Source: Streptomyces sp. NBC_01260 (GTDB lineage Bacteria > Actinomycetota > Actinomycetes > Streptomycetales > Streptomycetaceae). From it: DNA of 64,000 nucleotides. The notes under the pieces were generated by a model. The model was not told the origin of the DNA. It saw only the letters and a program-made list of their open reading frames with translations, and did no database searches. The stretch covers positions 7,812,001 through 7,876,000 of the forward strand of contig NZ_CP108464.1 in NCBI RefSeq assembly GCF_036226405.1, read 5' to 3'. Both the position numbers and the translations under genes were made by a program. Each line of letters begins with the position of its first letter. Positions within the stretch are counted from its first letter, which is position 1. Of the stretch, positions 1-8,543 are shown piece by piece.

Positions 1-188
1 CAGATGCGCCGGGCTCACCCGCACAAGGCACGATCGTTGCACCGGGCCGGCGCTCTGTCAGGCAGACCACGGCGTTACGGTCGGGCCGTCGGCGTCTCTT
101 GTCGGTGCCGGGGGCGCTCGCCGATCCTGGTCTGCGGGAATGGGCGGCATAGGGATGCCTCGCCGCAGGGCTGGTGGGCGGCCAGGGG

Positions 189-390
189 CGGCCAGAGTAC
201 ACGCCGCGTACCCTGCGGGACTTCTTCGCCTCGACGGAACTCGCCAACGGCATCCCCATTCACGAGGTCTCCCGCGGGCTTGGGACATCTGTCCATCAAG
301 GTCACCGTCGACACCTATGGACACCTCGTGTCCCGGGGGCCTGGAGCCAGGCCGGGAGATCCTACGGAGCGCCATGCGGTGGGTGCCCCA
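189..390 (+). pseudogene. Remnant of a tyrosine site-specific integrase (C-terminal part)
   Basis: Two overlapping frames together read as the C-terminal catalytic region of a Streptomyces phage/plasmid integrase. From 198 the frame gives YTPRTLRDFFAS then ELANGIPIHEVSR. An extra base near 285 shifts the frame, after which GHLSIKVTVDTYGHL follows (286 to about 327). The box II Arg (LR) and the likely nucleophile Tyr (TYGHL) are still present, but the usual His before LR is replaced. No upstream catalytic domain or start is visible in the 188 bases before it, so this is a decayed fragment. It marks an old integration event at the left side of the biosynthetic cluster. Family assignment is from motif recognition. 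Confidence 0.68.
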
Positions 391-1039
391 GGCCCTGTCG
401 GCGCAAGACCATGTTGCTTGTGGTGCTGGATGTGCTGAATGAGGCCCGACGGTGCTGGATCGGTGCTGGATGGGGCCACGCGGAAGGTCGTTTTCGCGGG
501 TGGGAGCGCTGCATTGAACTCTCCGCTTCAACGTGCAGCGGGCGACTTGGGCCATGGAGGACACGGCCTTGCTCCAGAGGATTCAACCGTCCACCGACCT
601 CGGCGTTCTGATCGCCGGCAGAGACCGTGAACGACAGTTCGACCGCGGCCGATTCGGCGATCCAGCTCCGGCCGGCACGGATTCCGGCGGGATTCCCAGA
701 GGTTCATGGCCTGCGCTCCGGATGGGGGCCGCTTTCTCCGCCGGGGGAATGGGCGTCGCCGAACGCCGAAGGCCCCTTCCGGGCTCTGCCACGGCAGGGG
801 GCGAACCGTCTTTCGGAAGTCCCTCGCGCACCGCCGGAAGTCCCTGAGCGATCCCTCGGCGACGAGGCCGGGAGCCGTCTCGGAGAGGTGGGCGCAGGGC
901 CTGCCGGGGCGCGTGCTTCCCGCGCCCGACTGGCCGACGCTGCCGCTGCGTTGTGCGGACGTGGATCGGTTGGCAGGTGGTACACGGGGCAAGAGCGGAA
1001 GGAGCACTGTTGTTCGACTGATCGGAACGGAGAACACCC
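391..1039. other. Intergenic stretch with no convincing gene
   Basis: Several open frames cross this stretch on both strands, but none has a recognisable domain or a clear ribosome binding site. The right end carries the ribosome binding site of the amine oxidase gene (ACGGAG, about 8 bases before the ATG at 1040) and presumably its promoter. No repeat, tRNA or strong hairpin was seen. Confidence 0.5.
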
Positions 1040-2485
1040 ATGCGTGAAGCCACGCAGACGGAGGTACGCCGCGCCTTCGACAGCGGGATGCCGGGTCTAC
1101 GGCCCCCGCGGTCCGTGATCGTCATCGGGGCCGGCCTCGCCGGGCTGGCCGTGGCCTACGAACTCGCCGCGCGCGACTGCGAGGTGACCGTCCTCGAAGC
1201 GGACACCCGGCCCGGCGGGCGCGCCTACACGTTACGGGCCCCGTTCGCCGACGGGCTGCACGCGGAGGCGGGTGCGATGACGCTGACGCCGCACTGTCAC
1301 TACGCGATGCACTACCTGCGCGAGCTCGGAGTGGAGACGGAGACCGCCGATCTCCTCGACACCACCTTCTCCTACTTCGCCCGGGGCCGGTTCTTCACCC
1401 CCGGCCCGGAGGCGGTGGCGGCAGCGGGACTGGCACTCCACCCGCACGAGGAGAAGCTCGGCGTCGCGGGCATGATCGAGCGGTACGTGACCGCAGTCAG
1501 CGACAGCCTCCAGCCGGACCTCAGCGCCCCCGACTGGGAGGCCACCGAGCTGCTCGCCCCCTACGACCGGCGATCGGTGCACCAGGTCCTCACGGACCGC
1601 GGCGCCTCCCAGGCGGCCATCGATCTCATGGAGCCCATGTTCCTGGAGATGCGCGGAGGCGACCTGAAGACTGCGTCCGCGCTTTCCTGGCTGCGCCACG
1701 AGGCGAGCCCGCACTCGCTCGGCAATGCCGACCCCCGCTGGGCGAAGGTGAAGGGCGGCACCGACCGGTTCCCGCAGGCGTTCGCGGAACGGCTCAAGAG
1801 CAGGATCCGCTACCGTCGTCCCGTTGTCCGCGTCGAACAGGACGAGGAGCGGGCCCGGGTCACCTACCTCGACCACGGCAGCCTGCAGACCATGGAAGCT
1901 GAACGGGTCATCGTCACCGTCCCGTTCAGCGCGATCCGGCACATCGACTTCACCGATGCGGGTCTCTCCGACGCGAAGCACGACGCGATGCGCCGGGTGA
2001 AGTACTCGTCCGTCGTCCGGGTGTACCTCCAGATGCGCCGCCAGTTCTGGCCGCAGCGGAACGCGAGCTTCTCCACCGACCTGGCCATACGCTGGATACG
2101 CGACGCGACGCCCCAGCTGCCGGGACCCAGGAAGATCATGGAGTGCCTGATGACGGGGTGGCGTGCCAGGGCGGTCTCCGTCATGACGGAGGAGGAGCGC
2201 CAGAACTTCGTGCTCACCGAACTCGACCGGATGCTCCCCGGCGCCCGCGACCACTTCGAGACCGGCGCGTCCGTCTGCTGGGACGAACGGCCTTACGCGG
2301 AAGGGGCGTACATCCTTCCCGAGCGCGGACACAGCGCCCTGCTGCCAGTGATCCGCAGGCCGGAGGGGCGCGTCCACTTCGCCGGGGACCACGCCGGGTT
2401 CGAGCCCAACGGCGGCTCGATGACCTTCGCTCTGGAGTCCGCGGCCCGCACCGTCCTGGAGCTCGGCCTGACCGGTACCCCCTGA
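1040..2485 (+). CDS. FAD-dependent amine oxidase (flavin monoamine oxidase family)
   Basis: This 481-residue protein has a dinucleotide-binding Rossmann start at residues 26-54 (VIVIGAGLAGLAVAYEL, then an acidic end at VLEAD) and the GGR motif after it. The C-terminus has the usual FAD-contacting block FAGDHAGFEPNGGSM. The family oxidises primary or secondary amines, or L-amino acids, to imines with release of hydrogen peroxide. No signal peptide is seen, so it is probably cytoplasmic. It ends 27 bases before the convergent end of tomP and is the outermost gene on this side of the PBD cluster, so an oxidative tailoring role is possible but is inference. Codon 65 is TTA (1232-1234), the rare bldA-dependent codon also found in four tom genes. 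The ATG is preceded by a good ribosome binding site. Confidence 0.82.
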   Translation: MREATQTEVRRAFDSGMPGLRPPRSVIVIGAGLAGLAVAYELAARDCEVTVLEADTRPGGRAYTLRAPFADGLHAEAGAMTLTPHCHYAMHYLRELGVETETADLLDTTFSYFARGRFFTPGPEAVAAAGLALHPHEEKLGVAGMIERYVTAVSDSLQPDLSAPDWEATELLAPYDRRSVHQVLTDRGASQAAIDLMEPMFLEMRGGDLKTASALSWLRHEASPHSLGNADPRWAKVKGGTDRFPQAFAERLKSRIRYRRPVVRVEQDEERARVTYLDHGSLQTMEAERVIVTVPFSAIRHIDFTDAGLSDAKHDAMRRVKYSSVVRVYLQMRRQFWPQRNASFSTDLAIRWIRDATPQLPGPRKIMECLMTGWRARAVSVMTEEERQNFVLTELDRMLPGARDHFETGASVCWDERPYAEGAYILPERGHSALLPVIRRPEGRVHFAGDHAGFEPNGGSMTFALESAARTVLELGLTGTP

Positions 2486-2512
2486 GGACGGTCCGGCGGG
2501 GCCCGGCCGGGT

Positions 2513-4477
2513 TCAGCGCAGGAGCGAGCGCAGCACGTCGGCCCCGCCGGTGGTCATGACCGACTCCGGGCGGAACTGCACGCCCCGGACGGCCGCGCCG
2601 TGCATCGCGACCAGCTCCCGCCCGTCCGGGCCCAGGCACAGGGCGGGCGGATCGTGGCGGCGCGCAGGCGCTGCGCCGGCCGGGCCGGACGTGAGCGCAT
2701 AGGTGTTGCGGAAGGCCGCCGTGACCAGTCGGCCGAAGACCTCGACGTCCCTGCCGAGTCCGGTGCCGGTCCTGGCCGTGACCCGCGCGTCCGGCAGGGC
2801 GGCGAGCGCGAGCAACTGGAAGCCGAGCCCCACCCCGGCCACCGGGGCGCCCCCGGGCGGCCGCCCCCGCACGAGGGACGCGCTGATCTGCCGGAGCACC
2901 GCCATCCGGGGGCTGCCGGGGTCGTCGGGCCGGCCCGGTCCGGAGGCCAGCAGCACGGGCCCCCGGTGCCGCGACAGGGTGGCGCCCGCGTCGGGATCCT
3001 CGTACCGGACCACCTCTGCCGGGCCGTGCACCGAGGTCACCATATGGACCAGGGCGGTCAGGTCCTCCCCGCCCGGGTCGAGCACGAGCACCCGGTCGGC
3101 ACGCGCCGTCGGCGCGCTCATGCCCTTCGTCCAGAACGACGAGAGCGCCGCGTGCCGCCGGACCAAGAGGTCATGAACGGGCCCGTGGGCCTCCGTACCG
3201 TCGCCGCCCGGCCCGCCGGCGTCGGGGACGGTGCCGGCAGGCCCGCGGCGCAGGAGGGAGGCCACCGGGGGCGGCTGCGTCGTGAGAGCCGTCAGCAGGG
3301 CAGCTGCCTTGGTCCGCGTCTCGGCCGCCTCCGACTCCGGCGACGACCGGCTGCCGATGGTCGCCCCCACCGACAGCCGTGCACGGCCCAGGTGATCGAT
3401 GTCCAGGGTGCGTATCACCGCCGCGGAGTCCAGCTCCTCGTCGCCCCGGTCGTCGCGGCCCATCAGTGCGAGGAGCCCGCCGTAGTAGCCCCGGCCGGTC
3501 GTCTCGTAACGGTGGATGGCCCGGCACGCCTCGGCGAACGGGCTTCCCACCGCCGTGGAGGCGAACAGTGCCCGCGAGAGGGTCTCGCGGGCACTCGCCA
3601 CCGAGGGGCCGCTGATCCGGCACTGCGTGTGCAGCAGATGGGCCATCCTCCGCAGGAACGGCCCCTCCACCCGTACACCCGGGCCGGCCAGCGCGCACAG
3701 TACCGTCAGCTCCGCGTCCACCGTGGTCGCCAGCTCCTCGGACTCCTTGCGGTCGGCGAGGAAGGCGAGCAGTTCCCCGGTGCGCGGCCCGTGGGGCGGA
3801 TAGCGGTACGTACCGCACAGGGGGTTCATCACCACTCGGCGGTCCTCGATGGCCACGTGGCCCTGCGGGGTCGCCCCCACCAGCGTGGTGGGCCGCTCGC
3901 CCCCGGTGTGCACGAGGAACGTCCAGTACGCTCCCGACTCGGTGGCCAGCAACCGCCGGAACAGCTCCACCGCGACCGCCGGGCGGAAGCCGGGCAGCCG
4001 GGCGGTGCAGTCGCGCCGGAGCAGGACGTTCAGCCCCCCGCGGGCCGCGTCCGAGGCGGCGAACTCACGTACCAGCCCCTCGTAGTGGGCGTCGTCCGTG
4101 GTGAAACCCGCCTCCTGCCACCGCACCGGCGCGCCGCGGCGGCGCGTGAGCGCCTCCTCCGGCAGCACGTGGTGCTCGGAGATCCGCAGGACGCGCAGTG
4201 GGGTGTGGTCGTCGTGGCATCGCAGGCCATGCTCGGCCACCTGCCGGAAGGGCAGCAGGGCCAGGGCGCCGGGGCCCCGCGAGGCGTCGGCCGGTCCGGC
4301 CTCGTCCAGCGAGCGGACGGTCTCCATCTCCCCGAACAACACCTCCACCGGGCCCGGTCCGTGCCCACCGGCGCGCTGTCTGCGCAGCAGGGCGAAGGGC
4401 GGCGGGGCCGTCCCGTACAGACGGTCCAGTACGCGAACGCCGCTCATGCCGGTGACGTCGAAGTGCGTTGGTCCCAT
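2513..4477 (-). CDS. tomP: TomP-like anthranilate synthase fusion with a degenerate glutaminase domain
   Basis: This 654-residue protein has an N-terminal chorismate-binding domain (to about residue 400) and a C-terminal class I glutamine amidotransferase-like domain, the layout of fused anthranilate/ADIC synthases. Chorismate-domain blocks such as NPLCGTYRYP and GRGYYGGLLALMG are present. The amidotransferase nucleophile Cys is replaced: the elbow reads GVGLGFQ, with Gly at codon 550 (2828-2830) where relatives have GVCLGHQ. The catalytic His is also lost, with FRPES giving Arg at codon 636. In the chorismate domain the HTEY block of TomD is HTQC here. It probably cannot use glutamine and may use free ammonia, depend on TomD, or have another role. 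An ATG at 4528 is in frame, but 4477 has the better ribosome binding site (AAGGGG). It is divergent from tomO. Confidence 0.8.
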   Translation of the reverse strand: MGPTHFDVTGMSGVRVLDRLYGTAPPPFALLRRQRAGGHGPGPVEVLFGEMETVRSLDEAGPADASRGPGALALLPFRQVAEHGLRCHDDHTPLRVLRISEHHVLPEEALTRRRGAPVRWQEAGFTTDDAHYEGLVREFAASDAARGGLNVLLRRDCTARLPGFRPAVAVELFRRLLATESGAYWTFLVHTGGERPTTLVGATPQGHVAIEDRRVVMNPLCGTYRYPPHGPRTGELLAFLADRKESEELATTVDAELTVLCALAGPGVRVEGPFLRRMAHLLHTQCRISGPSVASARETLSRALFASTAVGSPFAEACRAIHRYETTGRGYYGGLLALMGRDDRGDEELDSAAVIRTLDIDHLGRARLSVGATIGSRSSPESEAAETRTKAAALLTALTTQPPPVASLLRRGPAGTVPDAGGPGGDGTEAHGPVHDLLVRRHAALSSFWTKGMSAPTARADRVLVLDPGGEDLTALVHMVTSVHGPAEVVRYEDPDAGATLSRHRGPVLLASGPGRPDDPGSPRMAVLRQISASLVRGRPPGGAPVAGVGLGFQLLALAALPDARVTARTGTGLGRDVEVFGRLVTAAFRNTYALTSGPAGAAPARRHDPPALCLGPDGRELVAMHGAAVRGVQFRPESVMTTGGADVLRSLLR

Positions 4478-4679
4478 GTCCGGTCCCCTTCTCGGCCCGC
4501 CGGACGCCGGCCGATCGGTCTGATTCAACTGGTGCCCCAGCGGACAGGAGTTATGGCCTGACGGGCTTCAAGTCGTCCATCAGCAGGGCCACTTGCGGCG
4601 GCTGGTCTGATTGCGCGGGCCGGCCGCCAGGTCTGCCCGCGCGCCACCGAGTCACTCGACCGAGTCCCAGTGAGGTGTC

Positions 4680-5861
4680 ATGCGTATCGCGATCATCGGA
4701 GCCGGCCCCGGCGGCCTCTACACGGCCGCACTCGTCAAGCGGCTCCGGCCCGCATGCGAGATCGACGTCTGGGAGGCCAACGCCCCCGACGAGACCTTCG
4801 GTTTCGGTGTGGTCTTCTCCGAGGGGGCGCTCGGCGGTATCGAGGCGGCCGACCCCCGGCTGTTCGCCCGCCTCGCCGCCGCATGCGAGCAGTGGTCCAG
4901 GATCGACGTCCACCACCGCGGCCGGATCGTGCGCAACGGGGGCTACCGCTTCTCGGCGATCGGCCGGCGCGTCCTGCTGAGCATGCTGCGCACGCGCTGC
5001 ACGGAACTGGGCGTGACCATCCGCTACGGCACGCCCGCCCCCGAAGCGGCCCTGCTGGCCGGGACGTACGACCTGGTGGTGGCGGCCGACGGCGTCAACT
5101 CCTCGACGCGCGAAGCCCACCGCGAGGAGTTCGGTACCGAAGGGGGCGAGCGCGGATCGCGGTACCTGTGGCTCGGCACCGACCGGACCTTCACCGCCCT
5201 GACCTTCGCCGTCGCCGACACGGAGTTCGGCTCGATGCACGCACACGCCTACCCCTACGCCCCCGGGCTCAGCACGTTCATCGCCGAGGTCGACGACCAC
5301 GTCTGGGAGGCCGCCGGGTTCACCGGGCGAGGAGCCGGCACGCCGGGCGGCGGCCGGGCCGACGCCGACCGGATCGCCGGATTCTTCGTCGACGTACTGG
5401 AGGGCCACCGGCTGCGGACGAACAAGTCGCGGTGGGGGCGCTTCGCCGTCGTCCGCAACCGGCGCTGGAGCCACGGCACCGTCGCCCTCCTCGGGGACAG
5501 CGCGCACACCACGCACTTCTCCATCGGATCGGGGACCAGGCTGGCCATGGAGGACGGCCTGGCCCTCGCCCTGGCGGTGGACGAACACGGGGCGGTGCCC
5601 GAGGCACTCATCGCCTACGAGGCGGAGCGCAGGCCGGACACGGAGTCCATGCAGCGCACCGCACGGATCAGCCAGGAGTGGTTCGGGGAACTGGACCGGT
5701 ACACGGACCTCGGCCTGGAGGCGTTCAACGCCCACCTGATCACCCGCAGCGGGCGGCTCACCCAGGACGACCTGCCGTCATGGTCCCCGGACCGCGTCGA
5801 GCTGATCCGCGACCGCTTCGCCCGCGCCGACAGCCGGCTGCGCGGGACCGCCGCCCGCTGA
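4680..5861 (+). CDS. tomO: TomO-like FAD-dependent aromatic monooxygenase
   Basis: This 393-residue protein is a class A flavin monooxygenase related to the salicylyl-CoA 5-hydroxylase/VioD group. The N-terminal GxGxxG motif is IIGAGPGGLY and the second FAD motif is LLGDSAHTTHFSIGSG near residue 280. It would hydroxylate an aromatic ring with NAD(P)H and oxygen. A tomaymycin-type PBD needs two ring oxygens on the anthranilate, and this enzyme with TomE/TomF can supply two independent hydroxylations; which position each makes is not shown by the sequence. The ATG follows GAGGTG at close spacing. It diverges from tomP across about 200 bases and ends at a long hairpin shared with tomN. Confidence 0.82.
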   Translation: MRIAIIGAGPGGLYTAALVKRLRPACEIDVWEANAPDETFGFGVVFSEGALGGIEAADPRLFARLAAACEQWSRIDVHHRGRIVRNGGYRFSAIGRRVLLSMLRTRCTELGVTIRYGTPAPEAALLAGTYDLVVAADGVNSSTREAHREEFGTEGGERGSRYLWLGTDRTFTALTFAVADTEFGSMHAHAYPYAPGLSTFIAEVDDHVWEAAGFTGRGAGTPGGGRADADRIAGFFVDVLEGHRLRTNKSRWGRFAVVRNRRWSHGTVALLGDSAHTTHFSIGSGTRLAMEDGLALALAVDEHGAVPEALIAYEAERRPDTESMQRTARISQEWFGELDRYTDLGLEAFNAHLITRSGRLTQDDLPSWSPDRVELIRDRFARADSRLRGTAAR

Positions 5862-5874
5862 CCCGGCGCTCACC

Positions 5875-5915
5875 GCGACGGGCCCCTCGGCCGAAGTGGC
5901 CGAGGGGCCCGTCGC
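5875..5915. terminator. Bidirectional hairpin terminator between tomO and tomN
   Basis: The arms GCGACGGGCCCCTCGGCC (5875-5892) and its exact complement (5898-5915) form a perfect 18-bp stem with a five-base loop. It lies between the convergent ends of tomO and tomN. Confidence 0.85.
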
Positions 5916-5934
5916 ACTCTTCACCGGCACCGGG

Positions 5935-6135
5935 TCACGAGGGGGCGGAGCGCCGTTCGGCCACCGACCTGCCGCCCACGAACCAGTGCGTCGGCGACGC
6001 CTCCTCCACGATCACCCGCACGGCGTCCACCGGGGTGCCGAGGGTCTCGTGCACCGCGGCGGTGAGCGCCCGGCCCAGGGACGCCACCTCCTGCGGCGAC
6101 CGTCCGTCCAGCAGAGTGACGTGGATGAGAGGCAT
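5935..6135 (-). CDS. tomN: TomN-like 4-oxalocrotonate tautomerase
   Basis: This 66-residue protein is the size of a 4-oxalocrotonate tautomerase subunit and starts MPLIHV, so Pro would be the N-terminal catalytic base after Met removal. The body (VHETLGTPVDAVRVIVEE) fits the family beta-alpha-beta fold. It is the last gene of the tomH-to-tomN run, 44 bases after tomM. A 4-OT homologue is a known component of tomaymycin biosynthesis. It is expected to act in the ethylidene-proline branch by tautomerising a dienol or enamine intermediate, but the substrate cannot be read from sequence. Confidence 0.85.
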   Translation of the reverse strand: MPLIHVTLLDGRSPQEVASLGRALTAAVHETLGTPVDAVRVIVEEASPTHWFVGGRSVAERRSAPS

Positions 6136-6179
6136 GCCGAACTCCTTCCGATGGGTGCGTGCTGCGGATGAGACGTGCT

Positions 6180-8480
6180 TCAGGACGACGCGTCCTTCCG
6201 GTCGCGCAGGTCCGCGGCGAGACTGCGGCCCGTGTGCGAGTCCTTCGTCCGGGCCAGGTCGGCGGGCGTGCCCTCGAACACCACACGCCCCCCGTGGGCG
6301 CCGGCCTCCGGACCGAGATCGACGACCCAGTCGGCGTGCTTGACCACGTCGAGGTCGTGCTCGATCACGATCACGGTGTTGTCGCTGTCCACGAGCCGGT
6401 CGAAGAGCTCCAGCAGCCGGCCGATGTCGCTCATGTGCAGGCCGGTGGTCGGCTCGTCGAAGACGTAGACGCTGCCTGTCTCCTTGAGGCGGTGCGCCAG
6501 CTTGAGGCGTTGCCGCTCGCCGCCGGAGAGCGTGGACAGCGGCTGGCCCAGGGTCAGGTAGCCGAGCCCGACCTCGGTGAGCAGGGCCAGCCTCCGCAGG
6601 GCGGGCGCGTCGTCGAAGAAGCCCGCCGCCTCCTCGGCCGTCATGTCCAGGACGTCGACCACGGTCTTGCCGTCCACGGTGTGGCGCAGGGCCTCGTCGT
6701 TGAACCGCCGGCCGTCGCAGCGCTCGCACACGGTGGTGACGGGGTCCATGAAGGCCAGGTCCGTCTCGATGACGCCCTTGCCCTTGCACTCCGGGCAGGC
6801 GCCTTCCGAGTTGAAGCTGAACAGGCCCGGCTTCTCGCCGGAGGCACGGGCGAACCGCCGCCGCAGGATGTCCATGATGTCGGTGTACGTGGCCGGGTTG
6901 GAGCGCAGGGAGATGCCGACCGACGACTGGTCGATCACGATGGCCCCGGGGTACTGCGCGGTGAACACCTTGGAGATGAGGGTGCTCTTGCCGGAACCGG
7001 CCACACCGGTCACCGCGGTCAGCACCCCGGTGGGGATGTCGACCGTGACATCGCGCAGATTGTGCAGGTCGGCGTCGCGAACAGTCAGGGCGCCGGTGGG
7101 GGAGCGGTACTCCTTCCTGAGCCCGGGAATGCTCCTCAGCTGCTTGCCGGTAACGGTGCGGGACCTGCGCAGACCGGCCGGGGTGCCCTCGAACGTCACC
7201 TCGCCGCCGTCGCGGCCGGCCCCGGGGCCCATGTCGATGACGTGGTCGGCGATCGCGATGACGTCCCGGTCGTGCTCCACGACCAGTACGGTGTTCCCCT
7301 TGTCGCGCAGCGCGAGCAGGATCTCGTTCATGCGGCGCACGTCGCGCGGGTGGAGGCCGACACTGGGCTCGTCGAAGATGTACGTCAGACCGGTCAGGCT
7401 GCTGCTCAGGTGCCGCACCATCTTGAGCCGTTGGGCCTCGCCGCCGGACAGGGACGTGGTCTGCCGCCCGAGGGACAGATAGCCGAGCCCGACGGACGTG
7501 ATGCGCTCCAGCGCGGCCCGGGCGCCGGCCACCACCGGCTTGACGGCCGGCGTGTCCACACGGGCGAGCCGCTCGGTCAGCTCGGTGATCTCCAGCGCGG
7601 CGAAGTCCGCGATGTTGTCCCCGTCGATGCGCGAGGCGAGGGCCGCCTTGTTGAGCCGGCCGCCGTGGCAGACGGCGCAGGGGCCCCGGGTCACCACCCG
7701 TTCGATCGCCTCGCGTTCCTTGCCCTTCGCGTGGTCCGGTCCGGGTTTGACATACCGGCGGGTGAAGCGCTTGACGATCCCCTCGTACTCGTTCTTGTAC
7801 ACACCGTTGCGGCCGGCCCGGTCGACGGTGAACCCCTGGCCGTACAGCAGCAGTTCGCGGTCCTTCGCGGAGAAGTCGCGTAACGGCAGGTCCGGGTCGA
7901 AGAGCCCGGACTCGCCGTAGAGCTGCCACTGGAAGGTGCCGACCGCGAACGACGGGAAGCCGATGGCCCCCTCGTTGAGGCTCCTGCTCTCGTCGAGCAA
8001 CCGGTCGAGTTCCAGCCGCACCGTCGTGCCGAGCCCCTGGCACGCCTCGCACATACCGCGCGGGTCGTTGTAGGAGTACAGGTGGGAGGGGCCCGCACCG
8101 GGGCTGCCCGCGCGGGAGAAGAGCACCCGCAGCATGGGCAGGATCTCGGTCATCGTGCCGACCGTCGAGCGGGCGTTGCCGCCGACCTGCCGCTGGTCGA
8201 TGACGATCGCCGTGGAGAGGTTCTTCATCACCTCGGCGTCCGGCCGCTCGTACTTGGGCATCCGGTTGCGGACGAAAGCCGGCAGGGTTTCGTTGAGCTG
8301 CCGCTGGGACTCGATCGCGATGGTGTCGAACACCACCGAGGACTTCCCCGATCCGGAGACCCCGGTGAAGACGGTCAGCTTCCTCTTCGGAATGCGCAGG
8401 TCGATGCCCTTGAGATTGTTCTGCCTGGCCTCGCCCAGAACGATGAAGTCTTCGGGGTCGGTCTTCCGGTGAGCCGCCAT
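6180..8480 (-). CDS. tomM: TomM-like UvrA-family self-resistance protein
   Basis: This 766-residue protein has two ABC ATPase halves of UvrA type: Walker A motifs GVSGSGKSS and GVAGSGKST, signatures LSGGEAQRLK and LSGGERQRLK, and zinc-type CxxC pairs (CEACQG, CAVCHG, CPECKG, CERCDG). It is shorter than housekeeping UvrA (about 950 residues), like the drug-resistance UvrA class (DrrC type). PBDs alkylate guanine N2 in the minor groove, so recognition or clearing of the adduct is the likely protective role. Codon 200 is TTA (7881-7883). The ATG at 8480 is preferred over 8495 because AAGGGG precedes it. It follows tomL by 63 bases. Confidence 0.87.
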   Translation of the reverse strand: MAAHRKTDPEDFIVLGEARQNNLKGIDLRIPKRKLTVFTGVSGSGKSSVVFDTIAIESQRQLNETLPAFVRNRMPKYERPDAEVMKNLSTAIVIDQRQVGGNARSTVGTMTEILPMLRVLFSRAGSPGAGPSHLYSYNDPRGMCEACQGLGTTVRLELDRLLDESRSLNEGAIGFPSFAVGTFQWQLYGESGLFDPDLPLRDFSAKDRELLLYGQGFTVDRAGRNGVYKNEYEGIVKRFTRRYVKPGPDHAKGKEREAIERVVTRGPCAVCHGGRLNKAALASRIDGDNIADFAALEITELTERLARVDTPAVKPVVAGARAALERITSVGLGYLSLGRQTTSLSGGEAQRLKMVRHLSSSLTGLTYIFDEPSVGLHPRDVRRMNEILLALRDKGNTVLVVEHDRDVIAIADHVIDMGPGAGRDGGEVTFEGTPAGLRRSRTVTGKQLRSIPGLRKEYRSPTGALTVRDADLHNLRDVTVDIPTGVLTAVTGVAGSGKSTLISKVFTAQYPGAIVIDQSSVGISLRSNPATYTDIMDILRRRFARASGEKPGLFSFNSEGACPECKGKGVIETDLAFMDPVTTVCERCDGRRFNDEALRHTVDGKTVVDVLDMTAEEAAGFFDDAPALRRLALLTEVGLGYLTLGQPLSTLSGGERQRLKLAHRLKETGSVYVFDEPTTGLHMSDIGRLLELFDRLVDSDNTVIVIEHDLDVVKHADWVVDLGPEAGAHGGRVVFEGTPADLARTKDSHTGRSLAADLRDRKDASS

Positions 8481-8543
8481 GTCAGCCCCTTCCATAGCTG
8501 GACGGGTGGTTTCCCTGTGGAAATCATTTCATGTGCTCCCCTC

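Noticed and set aside
627..1118. Plus-strand frame upstream of and overlapping the amine oxidase as a gene
   Set aside because: It lacks a ribosome binding site and any domain-like sequence, and it overlaps the true gene in another frame.
4478..4528. Upstream ATG at 4528 as the tomP start
   Set aside because: No ribosome binding site precedes it, while the ATG at 4477 has AAGGGG at good spacing.
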